Of a stretch of DNA of 39,102 nucleotides, positions 1 through 11,640 are shown piece after piece. The position numbers were made by a program, and so were the translations under genes. Numbering within the stretch: the first letter of the stretch is position 1; every line of letters begins with the position of its first letter. The DNA is from Asterionellopsis glacialis (Eukaryota; Bacillariophyta; Plagiogrammaphyceae; Rhaphoneidales; Asterionellopsidaceae). The notes below the pieces were generated by a model that had not been told where the DNA came from, made no database searches, and saw nothing but the letters and a program-made list of their open reading frames with translations. The DNA is taken from contig WKLE02005371.1 in the NCBI GenBank assembly GCA_014885115.2, positions 1 through 39,102 of the forward strand. Direction: 5' to 3'.

Positions 1-48
1 CTACGGTTGATTGACATATCGCGCGAGTCTCGTGACTCGCCTACTGCA

Positions 49-277
49 GGTCCACCTAATCCTGGAACAGCTCTATATTCATGTATGTATATATACTGGG
101 TATATATTCCAGTAATATAAAAGTATTGAAATATGAATATATATATAATATTTCTTCAAAGTATATAAAATTATTCATTCATGAATATGTTCATAATTTA
201 CAAATATGGATTTTGGGTCTACGTGGAGTCTACGGACCAAATGTCACAAGTTGGTCCACCTAATCCTGGAACAACTC
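49..277. repeat. Pair of 25-bp direct repeats
   Basis: The 21-base string GGTCCACCTAATCCTGGAACA occurs at 49-69 and again at 253-273, and both copies continue into NCTC, giving 25 bases with one mismatch. The copies are 204 bp apart and flank a very AT-rich segment. They could be the ends of a small insertion, a duplicated binding site or remains of a tandem satellite whose other copies lie left of the window. Confidence 0.7.
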
Positions 278-2497
278 AGTACTAAGAATTTTGCAATTTA
301 AGAAAATCATAGTACACTCAGAGCAAATAGACTTCTTGAGAAAAACTTTGTGATTTCTAACATGTAACTACCTATGGTTATATTTGTCTGTTTTCTTGCT
401 TCTATGTTCATTTCAGCCAGGACTGATTATGCTTATGATAACCTTCTGCAACTAAGTTAAGTGGTTCTTGTGAGGATGTTAACCAGTTTTCAAAGTTGCT
501 GACACCCTTTCCACTTAGTTCAAGTGTTAAGAAGCATCACACTTGGACCCACTTTCTTGTATCAAATGCAGCTACTCACAAAAGCACTATTTACCTTTCT
601 CCTAAGCATTCAATTGGGAGACTCTTAATATTATTTGCATTCCATGCTACTGATGTGAACTTGAATACACTTACATTTAACTACTCCCTAAGAATTTAGT
701 ATGTTTCATTAGGCCACAGCATTCATCTATTCTTCCATTAGGTATTTGTTTGAAAGCCATGCATACACAAGCTCCACTATCTTTGAGCAATTTGTAGATA
801 AGCAATACAATTCAGTGGTTGAATTTGTCATTCATAAATAAGAAGTTTCTTTTTGTCAGCAAAGGTGCAAAATACTACTACTACAACATTGTTTGTTTCA
901 AGTTAGCAGATAGCAGAACCAAGTGATACAGTCCATGAGGATGATCAAGCCATGGTTTTATAAAATGTACTGCACAATTAGAGAAATATGGGATCCCATA
1001 TTGACTGATGAGCTTTCTTTTTTATTTTTTGGCACAACTGTCTACAATGAGTGTGTTGGGCGGTGTGAAGTACTTAACTATGGTGGTGCTGAACAGTGAA
1101 GAAGAAACATGATCATCTGTAATTTGTTTGCAATACCCTATGCCTTTTCCTTAGTTTGACTGCACATTGTAGGATTATATCCAACTTTTGTCCAGGCTGT
1201 ACATAGATGAACCCCCAATTGGTCTATAACTCCAATTGCTGAAATGGAACATCAGGGCATTTCTTGCTGTTGTTTGTTGCACCAAGCATGATATTGTATT
1301 GTTAGTACTAGGAGAGTGTAATTGTAACAATAATGATGTTGCAAAGTAAAAAATAAAGAAAGTCTATTTATTATTTTCAAAAGCTTTCAACAAAATATGG
1401 AACTAGCATTATTACAATTAACAAGGTAATTACTATTTTATATAGTACAAGTAAGCTTGACTATGAAGAGTATTTTTTCATAGCAGACCAGTATGTGTGC
1501 ATCTGTTCTTCTATCCTGATAAAGCAGACTCTTTCTTCAATATGGTAGTCTCCAACAGCATTCTTTATGTTTTTTTGACATACACTGGCTTTTGACAAAT
1601 ACATGTATGCTCCAGTGAAGATGAAGATCCTCAAAAGGGAAGAAACTTGCAAGTGTGTAAAGAATAGTATCATATGCCGTTGCCTTTGCCTTCTCAGGAT
1701 CTATCTTTTTGATACTATACAGTATTAATCAGAGTAAAAAAAGACAAGATAATAAGGTAGCTATAAGAAAATTCATTAAACATTGCTCCATAGCTATAAT
1801 ACCAGACACAAAGTCTTCCCTTTATACTTAAGTTTGGAAAGTTTGGTGGGGTAGTATGATTGTGTAGCTTCCATGTAAATAATCAAACTACCATCAAGTG
1901 CAGGTGTGAATAAAATAAATGTCTCAACAAAATCATTATATTGTTCAAATTAAAGGTAAGTATGGTAGTAGTTACATATATGTGAATAAATCATTGCTAT
2001 ATATTTCTAAAGTGTATCATAAGACAAATTTACTGAATCATAAAACTTAATTTAAAAGGTGTGGTGATATTGTGTTATTCATGGCAGGTTGGTTTTGGGA
2101 CAAAAAAACTTGTTTGATCTCCTACAAAATAGCATATTGGGATAACCTACATGAGCACCTTTCTGTGGCCTGTGAAAAACTAATTTGTGGAGGACACAAC
2201 TCCCAATCAGCATTCTACTACTATTTCATGGGAAGACATAGGAGGGTAATACTTAGATAATACAAGGTCATGGAGGAAAATAAAGTCATCACCAGGATTT
2301 GAAGGGGCAAAGCAGTAATTTAAACAAGAATGAACATGAACACCTGCTTTTTGGGGGGACTAATCACTTGATAAGGACATTTCTCCTGGTCAGCCCTCTA
2401 GCTCTACTACTACGATTCCATCATGAAACCATATGATAGAGGATTATTAGTTTGGTAATCTATAACAACATGCTCATGAACAAGGAAGCTACAGTCC

Positions 2498-2761
2498 ATA
2501 CCTGGTAATAAGCAATGAGCATTGCTCAAGGTCAAGCTTTTTTTATGACTTAAAAAAACAATTTCAAACTTGAAATTTGCAGTGTTGCTTATATGCTAAT
2601 GTCATCCCCCCAGTAAATTTTAGCTACAAATCTTGAATGGCATCATATAACACCACAAATAAGCAATATTGCCAAGGTCAAGCTTGAAAAAAGCCTCCAA
2701 TAGAAGAGAAGCAATTTCAAGCTTGCCAAAAATAGACCCCCTTGCTTATTACTGGGTGTAT
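2498..2761. repeat. Small inverted-repeat element, MITE-like
   Basis: The left end (2498-2515) reads ATACCTGGTAATAAGCAA. The right end (2742-2761), reverse complemented, reads ATACACCCAGTAATAAGCAA, so about 18 bases form imperfect terminal inverted repeats 264 bp apart. Inside, the 13-base string CAAGGTCAAGCTT is repeated exactly at 2527-2539 and 2673-2685, and in both cases follows an AATAAGCAAT segment. There is no coding frame. The structure fits a short non-autonomous DNA element or its remains; I see no convincing target-site duplication. Confidence 0.4.
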
Positions 2762-2880
2762 AGAATGTACTAGAGGAATCAATGGTATTTCTCGAAGAGG
2801 CAAGATCTAGATGTGCAGTGGTTTTAGTCAACTAAATGCACATTACCATGACCTACATATGCATACTTTGTGCCACACCT

Positions 2881-2896
2881 TTGTAGCTAGCTACAA
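2881..2896. repeat. Perfect 16-bp palindrome
   Basis: TTGTAGCTAGCTACAA is perfectly self-complementary and lies in AT-rich gene-free sequence. No adjoining gene suggests a role. Confidence 0.6.
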
Positions 2897-5260
2897 GTAT
2901 TTGAAATAAATTAATTGCTGAACTTTCAGTAACTACAAATGCCACCAAAAATATAGCATATGTAATTGCATACTATTGAATTAACAATTATGCACTATAA
3001 TACCACCACTAAATTTTTTTTATACTATTACAGAACCAACTAAATGATTTTTATTTAATATATATTTCACCATTCTTCCTTATTACTGTCATTTATATTA
3101 TTATTACTACTTTCAAATATCCCACTAGGTTTTGATGATTGTTCTTGAGGATTTTAGTATTTCTACTGGGCTGTTATCTTATTTCATCCATGAGCATATC
3201 CCATATATCTGAATATAATCATGCTCAGTAAAGTGAAAAGAATTCAGAAAAAAAATCCAATTAAAAAACCAAATCAACTACTAGATAAGAAGGAATTGCT
3301 CTCATCTAATTATGATAGTTGTATCACTTTTTTATGGTATTGAGATATAACTCACCAAAGTTTATAGAGTTTTTTACAATGTTTATCCCATCACCTTCTT
3401 TCTGGTAAAGCTTCTTAATTGTCTTTTGTCTTGTTTTAGAAGCATCTTCAGAAAAAGTAGGCTATGTTCCTAAAAGCTGTTTATTCTTGAATTGCATGTT
3501 ATTGTTGCATTCCAAAGTTGTTGATAAATCTACATAATCATCTCTGATTTTATCATTTCATATTGTATCAAAAGTGTGAAAGTTGGTATAGACAGATTTT
3601 TCTTCTAGAGGTGTAGTGGATTTTTTAGATGTGAGAATAAAAATTTTCAAGAAGAGGGGGTTTTAAAAGTAGATTATTGGAAGTTGGAAATAAAATTTTT
3701 CTTTACTATCATAGATCATTTTGGAAAAAGGACTATACATTCATAAATAATAAATCTTAACAAGTAAACAATCCAAGCTAAATTGTGGCAGGCTATATTT
3801 TGCATCATGGGGTGGTACACATGACTGGTGTCATGTGTTTTTCACTCTATACTAATTTCATTTAGAGCACCTTTTTACTAGAAAACTCTGCTTTGCAGAT
3901 AAAGTTGAAAAGACTATGGTAGCTCTGCAGATAGAAAACTGTTAGGAGAAACAAGAGAATATAAATATAAGGAAATCTAGCACACACAAAATATTATATG
4001 TTTTTTTGGTTTTTATTTATTTAGGACAAACAAGAATTGTGAAAAAGGTGCTATTGCGTTGCATTTTATGATGAGATGATGGCAGAAAATTGGCAAAAAC
4101 TTCTAATAGCAGCTAACAATAGAAGTGCTTTTTATTGTTTTCACTATCATATGTATCATCATCATTCATGATTGATAGATCAGGTAATTTTCAGCATGTT
4201 TTTTGGTTTATCATGAATAAAATATTCCATGTACAGTGGTATCATCAATACTAATTGGTTCATAGTAATGGCTGATCTGAATTTCAATAGCTAACCATGC
4301 TTGATTGACCTTTTTATATATAAACCAAATAAACAAAGTGTGACACTAAAACACATGGGTTGTCAGTCACATGAGATTTGTGCTGCACCAAACTAGGAAA
4401 GGCACCACTAAAGACTCATTTACTTATTTGAGCACAGTGAAATTACCACAGATTCTTGTTAGCCATTGCTAACAGTGTTTTTTCTGCAGACAACAAAAGC
4501 AAGAAAAACCACACCAACACCAACAAGCTGTTCATGTTACAATCAGCTGTCAACTATGAAAAAAGGTATAGAATGCAGGAGTGATGCATTTTCCCACTTT
4601 GCCTATGATATATGTGGAAGGATTATAGTACATTGTTCAGATCACACACAATTTTTTTTTTTGATACACATTTCTTTTAGCCAGCAGCAAGCAACAACAG
4701 AAAAGTGACAGAGTCCTGAGTATGTTGACAAGAAAAATAAACAGCATGGTAACAAGAAGCTATTGCTCCAGCACAAATTTCTTTGGAATTGTATTAGTAT
4801 GGGACACTCATGTTTGATCTTAAACAGATGTTGGGGATGGGGAATGTAGTGGAGATTGCATTGTTTTATGGTGATGATATATGTAATCCAAGAGGGGATG
4901 TGTATGCAAAAAATCATGTTAAGTATATGAGGGGATGTGAAGAATGTCTTTTTTTTTTTTTTTCCAACTGTGGAGTGCTGTTGCGGGTGTGTAGGATGAG
5001 TTCATGGATAAGAGTTGACAGACTATATTATTATTTGTAGGAGTGGTAATACTGTATATTGATTCTTGATTGACTCTACACATCTACACACATATCATAC
5101 ACATAGCTTATGTATGCAATAGACTAGATGACTCCCGATACAGTAAAGAAGAGATGAACTCAGTTTGGTAGAAGATGAAGATCAGGGAATCATGCATTAT
5201 TTTAAAAAAAGTTAGATTCTAAACAGTGGTTTTGGTAGCCACTTTTTTACCCACTAGACA

Positions 5261-8200
5261 TTATCCCATAGTGACGATCATATCCCAATCAGACAAAGCC
5301 GAAACTCCAGGTTTTCGGATGACAAGTACCTTCGACGATTCGTTGAAAATAAATTCGACATCAGAATCGCCAACTGATATTTTCGTTGGTGGTCTGGAAA
5401 TTCCCATAATAACAATCCTTTCGATTGTGCGTTGATCAAGCAATTCAGCGACATTCTCTGTCCAACCGGCGCCTACAGTGACTTTATTTGTAATGGTTCC
5501 ATCACCCCCTAAGTTTGCTGAAAATTGAGCTTCTGCAAATTCGTCCTTTCGTTCATGGGCGAAAGTCTCTTCGTCATCCATGTAAAGTGTTCCTCCGGCC
5601 TGTCCAGCCTTGTTCAGCGCAATGAAAAGAGTGTATGGATCTCCAATCATGAGACGAGCACTGCGTCGCAGGCGTAATTTTCGAGTGAGCACAGATCCAC
5701 CACGCTGGTAGACGGGGATTTTGTCAATGTCACTCGGTACAGTGATAGCTGCTATACCATCATCTGCACCCTCAGTAGGTATCATTTCCAACGTGTCAAC
5801 ATCATACCAAATATCTGCAGTAGGAAAAGAAACAGTAGTCTCAGTCACACCAGCCGCCGTAACGGGCTTGACAAGCAAGTCAGACCCAATCAAATATTGA
5901 TCATCTGTTGCAAACAGTTCTGCCGTATTGGGGTAGTGCATCCACATCATTCTGAAACACGCAGAAAACAAAAAGAAAGACCTGATTGTGTGAGTTCCTT
6001 TCATTCAATAGCTTCATCAAACGGCAGTAAACAGTTGCATGTCAATTCTTACCTCATAACAGGCATGCCAGTGACTCCGGCTTCGTGAAAGACCGTGTAC
6101 CAAAAAGGAAGTAACGCATAACGAGCCATAGCAGCATTTCGCAATCTATGCATGGTTTCCTCTCCAAACATCCAAGGTTCCCGGCGTTTGGCATCGTGGT
6201 GTGCGTGTCCACGGAAGAATGGCTGGTATGCACCAGCTTGCATCCAACGCGTCATGAGTTCTGCATCGGGATTTCCAAAGAATCCTCCTACATCAGCTCC
6301 TACAAATGATAAAGCTCCAACGTTGAGACTAAGCAGCATGGGTGAAGCTACTTCTAGGTGAGACCATTCAGCTCCGTTATCTCCAGTCCATATTGCTCCA
6401 TACTTTTGACTTCCAGCAAAGAAAGCCCTACTCAAAACGAATGGGCGGGTATTTTCATCTACGCTACGTTTGATCTGGCCTTCACCAGTGGCCCGATGAA
6501 ACAACATACCATACAAGTTGTGCCATTCACGGTGTTCTTCGCCATTGAGATTTAACAAATCTTTCTGCATTGATACTTCTGGACCATTGAAAACAGAGGG
6601 CTCGTTCATGTCGTTCCATGTAAACAGCGATGGGGTTGATCCCTTGTATCGATCGTAAGAGAACTGATCTGCCCACCAATTCCGAACTCGTTCGTTCGTA
6701 AAGTCAAGATAAGAAGACGAGCCCGGCCAACACCAGCCATCATAATCTTTTTTACCACTACTGTCCTTGATATAAACACTATTCGCTGTGGCTTCCTTGT
6801 GAATATAGTAATTATCATCTCGCTTAATATGAGGGTCGATAATAGTGACCATCCGACGCCCTTGTTCCCACAATTTTAATTGCATTTTTTCTGGATTGGG
6901 GAAGAGATTGTTATCCCATGTGAAGTATCTCTTACCATCCGTGTGTTCAATATCCAACCAAAGGACATCATAAGGGTAATCTAGTTCTTCGAATTTATCG
7001 TGTACCTGATAAACATCTTGCTCGTCCTTGTAATTCCATCGGCACTGGTGGTATCCTAGACTAAACATAGGTGGTAAGGGCATTTTTCCGGTCAAGAGGC
7101 TGTATTGATGATACAATTCCTGGGAGGACGATCCCGGAAGCAAGAATACATCAATGACACCCGACTCACTAATCCAATGGGTAAGTGTACCATCGCGGTC
7201 CGTAGCACCTTCAATGACATCAACGTAAGTCTCCGTTGGGTTAAACCAAAATACTCCAGAAGTGCCTGTTTCTTGCGAGTGACTTACAATAAGAGGCACG
7301 TGTCCGTACAATGCCATCGTTTCATCGAGTTCGTATTCAAAGACATCAAGATTGTAGAGACGATAAGGCTCCTGGTAATGCGCACCCTCGCCCATAGTTG
7401 CTTTCAGTTGCGTAGATGAAGCATGTTCAGGCAATCCAAAAATATGTGTAGAGAATGGGAACTGAACATCCATCCCAACGCTCATTGGCCCATTTGGTTT
7501 AGAGTCTTGGTGACTCTGGAACTTCTCCTCCCAAAGTCCCTCCCGATCAAGCTGTGCTTCCTCTTCCTCCGTCAACTTGCGGTGATCCTCTTCCACAACT
7601 TTTTTCTCTTCCCTGGTACCATCGGCGTAGATGGCTAAACCATCTTCCCAGTACCCGACAATTTCTTTTTCTTCTTTCGGCTCTTCCTTTGCTTCTTCAT
7701 CGGCTGATTCGAAATCTTCTTCTTCAAAAGCTTCTTCATCTGGATGACGACGACGGATTTCAAAATGCATCATATCTGAAGCTCCCAACGTAAGAACAGG
7801 CCCTGCTTGAATATTGTTTTCACGGTATAGGTAAACAGCAAACGTTTCTAATCGTACCAAAAGAACCATTGTATCATCTTCTGAATCTCCGTATTGCAAG
7901 GCCATATAATTTTGCTTGTCATCCCCTTCAGGAACCATTTTGTTCAGAAGGTCTACAAATTTCTGCTCCTTTGTATCCGAACGAATCCATTCCGCATGGT
8001 GCGCTGGAGAAAGATTTTCTGCTTCCAACACAAGCTCATCATAAGTGACCCGTGCCTTCGAGTAAGGACTTTCGCGCTCATTTGAGTATACTTCCGTAAC
8101 ACGCATTCGGAGCAAACCATCATTGAGAGCATACAGCGACCATTGGAGCTTCTCTTTTTGATTTGTAGAGGTTTCAGAAGCAGGAACTGTATTGACAAGA

Positions 8201-8544
8201 GTGCCAGTTAGTGTAGGCTCAGGTCCACGGAGATAGGGGTCAATTTCATTTTCAGTGGTCCCCAAAATTCGTTTTGACAGAGAACTCCACAAGCCACCCT
8301 TTTGATCTTTAGTCTCTTTTGCAACCTCACCCTCCTTTTCATGCGATGGAACGTGAAAATGAACCGAGTCTTTGTCCAGTTTATAATTGTAAAGTCTTGC
8401 CGAATGCTGTCCACGATGGCGACGACAAAATGAAGTCTGACCACATGTGCGGAACTTGGAACGATCAACAGCCATTGCACATGCCGTTAAGCTTGCCAGA
8501 ACCAAGCAGCATGAAAGCCGCTTGAACTTGGAGACGGTCATCAT
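5261..8544 (-). CDS. GANAB: Glucosidase II catalytic alpha subunit (GH31)
   Basis: Two exons, 8544-6053 and 5951-5261, encode about 1,060 residues. The ER enzyme trims the inner glucoses from N-glycans in the calnexin folding cycle. The intron 5952-6052 has a GTAAGA donor and a TTTCAG acceptor; the join restores the family sequence GMPVMR-MMWMHYP. The start at 8544 opens a signal peptide (MMTVSKFKRLSCCLVLASL, then AMA) followed by VDRSKFRTC, typical of the mature N-terminus; the frame stays open 64 codons further upstream, but that part does not look like protein. WNDMNEPSVF at residues 643-652 holds the expected nucleophile D645, and WTGDNGAEW near 719 the expected acid/base D722. The protein is longer than the roughly 940 residues of animal enzymes, partly because of a Glu-rich insert at about 268-300. 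The C-terminus shows no ER retrieval signal; the beta subunit normally supplies it. Confidence 0.95.
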
Positions 8545-9062
8545 GGTGAGACAAACGCCCTTTCCACAATCTGACAAATAATTATTTGAGATAGCGCTGG
8601 AGAAAAAAGATTTCACGTTTCTCCTGTACGAGTATGTGTGGTCTTGGTTTTCGACGAAAATCCTTGGGGACTGGTACCAGCAGTTGGATGAAGTCACACC
8701 CTTGCTCTGATATATCCAGACAAGACAACAAAGCAACAGAAGTACGAATAGCCCTAATGTATGGTGGTTCTGCGAGATTATTAATTTTTTGATTGCATGA
8801 CGTTCGCCTTGCTCCTGCCACCCTCGTCTGTCTGCTGCCCTAGAGAGAGAGTGAGGGGAGATTTCCCGAAGTAAAAAAGGCTTTCAGCGCTGTGAACATA
8901 CCCAGCTGACAAGGCAGGGCGAACAAAGATCTATCTTGTCAACACTGGAAGGCCGAAGGAGAACAAGCACAAAACCAGACTAGCCTCAACCAGAGCGCAG
9001 CAAACAAAGACAGACAGATTACGCCAATCAGCATCAAGTACTCTTAGTATCAATCATCTATC
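8545..9062. promoter_or_regulatory. Divergent promoter, glucosidase II / MED6
   Basis: This 518-bp spacer separates two outward-facing start codons, so it should hold both promoters. It contains the perfect palindrome CTGGTACCAG at 8671-8680, a member of a motif family seen in the other divergent spacers. One TGACGT (8798-8803), the core bound by aureochrome-type bZIP factors, is present, but a single six-base match is expected by chance. No TATA box stands out. Confidence 0.5.
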
Positions 9063-9858
9063 ATGTCAGAAACAGCATCTTTTGTAGATCCAGTATTTTT
9101 AGCTCGTTTTGGTCTGTCCCGTGCAAATGTTTTTGATTACTTCCTCCATCCTTTGAATCCATTTCGAACCAAAGCAAACACAAGCAATGAGATTTTGGCT
9201 ATGCAAGGTATTGGGATTGGAACCTTGATGCAGACTGGCATCGGTATTGGATCAGGTCCACTTTCACCTCAAGCTGCTGAAGAAGAATATTCTGCGGCAT
9301 TGTCTCGACTAACGGGGGAGCAATATGAACTTTTACCACCTGCAGATCCAGCACATTACTGGCAACCTTCCCCACTATACACTATTCGGCATGTATTGCG
9401 TACAAACCCTACAAGTGTAAAAGTTTTAGGTATTTATTATGTTCTTGAGGGCGTCATCTATAAGGCACCAACCGTCCGTTCATTGATGAAAGCAAATGAA
9501 TCAAGAACTCTTGAAGGTCTTTCAGAAGCTTGTGATGTTTTAAGTGTTTGTTCAAGGTGAGTTCAGTTCGAATGTCGCGTTTTTCCCCCCGCCGGGTTAC
9601 AAATACTATATCTGACGTATCGTAATCATCTGGAAATCTTGAAGATACCAACCATCAACTGGATATACATGGAAGTTTGAAGATGACGGTGAAGATGATC
9701 CTGTATCTTTACTAAAATTAAGTAAACGTAACAAACGAAGAAGAGTTCTCGACAATCGACGACCTGGAGAGCGAACTGACGAAGAAGAGGAAGGCATTCG
9801 TGCTTCTGAGGCTATAGATAGAATTTTACTGAGACTGAACAAGAGCGCCTCCACGTGA
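9063..9858 (+). CDS. MED6: Mediator complex subunit 6
   Basis: Two exons, 9063-9556 and 9645-9858, encode 235 residues. MED6 is a conserved Mediator head-module subunit needed for transcription by RNA polymerase II. The N-terminal half shows the family pattern: VFDYFLHPLNPF, then NEIL-MQ, YELL, a Tyr-rich PLYTIRH segment and YYVLEGVIYKAPTVRSL. The intron 9557-9644 (88 nt, GTGAGT donor, TTGAAG acceptor) interrupts Arg165. Without splicing the frame stops at once; the join continues as RYQPSTGYTWKF, matching the conserved Tyr/Trp segment of the family. The C-terminal part is charged (KRNKRRR, then TDEEEEG) and ends in a predicted helix. The length is close to that of animal MED6. It is divergent from glucosidase II and convergent with the aureochrome gene, 227 bp away. 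Confidence 0.93.
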
Positions 9859-10085
9859 AAAGTATAGGAATCCATTCACACTGTATCCCTTACAAAAAAG
9901 AGACACTCGTTACGCTCGAAGAATTCAATCAAATCGCAGAAACTTTCAATGCAATGGGCTAGGTTTGTCTGAAATAAATTCAGAGTACAGCAATAACGCT
10001 GATAATTGGTTTAGTTCTCTAAAACTTATTTAAATTTCTCATCATCAAAAGTTGACGAAATCAAGTAAAAATTTAGTTCTTTCCT

Positions 10086-11640
10086 TTACTTGTTTTCGTC
10101 ATCCCCTGAGCCTTCACCCTTGTTTTGCAACGGTAAAACTGCATTTACTTTGTCCTCAAGTGCATTAGCTCCCGCTTCAGGTTCGACTTCACATTGAACA
10201 CCCACATAGTTAACAATGCAGTTGTCGGAGTCTCTAAGCGCAGCAACAAAGAACTGATTCCAGAAAGGTGTTCCATCTGCTTTGTAATTGAGTAGGCACA
10301 CCGTAGCATCCGAACCATTTGCTATCGCCGTCCGAATAATATCAACAGATCTCTGATCAGTTCCAGGACCTTGTAAGAACCGGCAGTTCCTCCCAAGAAC
10401 TTGTTCTCTAGAATATCCGGTGAGTTCATAGAATCCTTCACTGGCATACACAATCGGATTATCAGGCAAACGCGGATCGGACAATACGAAGTTTTGTTGA
10501 CCCGACGTAAGACTCGAGATTAGACTAAAATCAGATTTGACAAGCTCCGTTTCAGTCTTTCCGGGTTCCCGAGCATTTTCCTCGCCCATTTCCGTGAAGA
10601 GTGGACTCTTCGAACAACATTCTGAAATAATATTTTGAGCATGTTGGGGAATCTTTTGTTGGACAATCATGCGTAAGTTTACATTTTCTTTTTGCAGTTG
10701 TCGTACTTGCTCTTGCAAGGATTCCAACATGAACTTCTTACGAACACGGCTTCTCTTTGCGTGTTCACGGTTTCTCTGACGACGTTCAGCTATGGCTTGT
10801 TCTGACATACCACCACCTTGATTACCCTGTTGTCCCGGGAAACCGCCCCAAGCCATGTTGTATTGACCAGCTTGCGGTGTTATTCCAGCTGGGCGTACCG
10901 TACCAGTTTGTGCAGTAGATGGAGCTACCCCTCCAACGCCACCCAATCGAATACCAACGCCAACAGGGAGTTGAACATTCCCAGAAGTTGTCGGTGCTGG
11001 AACAGCGGCAGGCTGTTGTTGTTGCTGTTCTCCACCAGGCACAGCAAGTTGCCCCCCAACCATAGAGAAGCCGAGACGGCCCGAAAGGCCACCGCCACGA
11101 CTTTCTTGACTCTCACCCTCAGTCTTTACCCTCTTAGGCGGAGGTAACTGTCCTACTTGCTGCTGCTGTTGTAGTTGTTGTTGCTGCTGAGGAAGAGATC
11201 CGTTTGCAGGTTGGGCTGCTGAACCAGTGTGCCAAGCGGTCTTAATTCCTCCCGTTGGAAGACCGGACATGCTTGGAGCTGCAGCAAGTGGTGCGCTCGT
11301 TGGTGTGGAGCCAGCGGCAGCCGCAGCTACCTGTTGTTGCTTCTGAGCCAGTGCCATAGCTGCTGCAGCTCCACTGTAGTTAGCCATCGAGCTCGTGTAG
11401 GCATTAAGTGGATCATCGAACTCACTGATGAAGTAGTCCGCAAAAATTTCGTTTAAATCAATGTCATCGCCAAGTTGCTGATTACCTTGAGCAGGTGCAA
11501 ACATTGGTTGCTGGAAACTGTTTTGATATGCTGGTTAAGGTTAAAGGGACAAAAAATGTCAAAAAAATGAACAAAAACGTGCAACACGATGATTTCGACG
11601 ACAACGACGACAAGAAAAAACATCGCTTACCGTTGGACAT
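10086..11640 (-). CDS. AUREO: Aureochrome, bZIP-LOV blue-light transcription factor
   Basis: Predicted at 484 residues from two exons: 11640-11631 (only 10 nt, Met-Ser-Asn plus one base) and 11530-10086. Order is low-complexity N-terminus, bZIP, then C-terminal LOV, the aureochrome arrangement. Residues 13-240 are rich in Gln, Ala and Gly with poly-Q runs, as in activation domains; PPPKRVK near 133 could be a nuclear signal. The basic region NREHAKRSRVRKK (about 257-269) precedes a leucine zipper. The LOV domain (about 348-452) has GRNCRFLQGP, with Cys386 the residue expected to form the flavin adduct. Blue light normally releases LOV inhibition of DNA binding in this family. The intron 11531-11630 has GTAAGC and AACCAG ends; the join gives MSNAYQNSFQQPMFAP. 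If the micro-exon is wrong, translation would start at 11504, losing 12 residues. Isoform class is not assigned. Confidence 0.95.

Larger units (their letters stand above)
1..5260. other. AT-rich gene-free region
   Basis: I see no coding region I can support in this 5.3 kb. Reading frames are all under 100 codons, overlap one another in several frames and carry no recognisable domain. Base composition is clearly lower in GC than the gene-dense part: hand counts give about 20-27% GC for the 60-base lines at 2941, 3001, 3061 and 3241. Poly-T tracts are frequent, for example near 4650 and 4950. The stretch holds a split direct repeat (49-273), a small inverted-repeat element (2498-2761) and a perfect palindrome (2881-2896). 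It may be decayed mobile DNA, a long intergenic spacer or a structural low-GC domain; the sequence alone does not decide. Confidence 0.7.

Noticed and set aside
2072..2260. 62-codon frame in the AT-rich region, considered as a transposase remnant
   Set aside because: The translation contains Trp/His/Cys-rich sequence but no DDE, RT or integrase motif I can identify, and the neighbouring frames do not extend it.
8798..8803. TGACGT, a possible aureochrome binding site in the glucosidase II/MED6 promoter
   Set aside because: A single six-base match is expected by chance in a spacer of this size, and the motif is not repeated in the other promoters.
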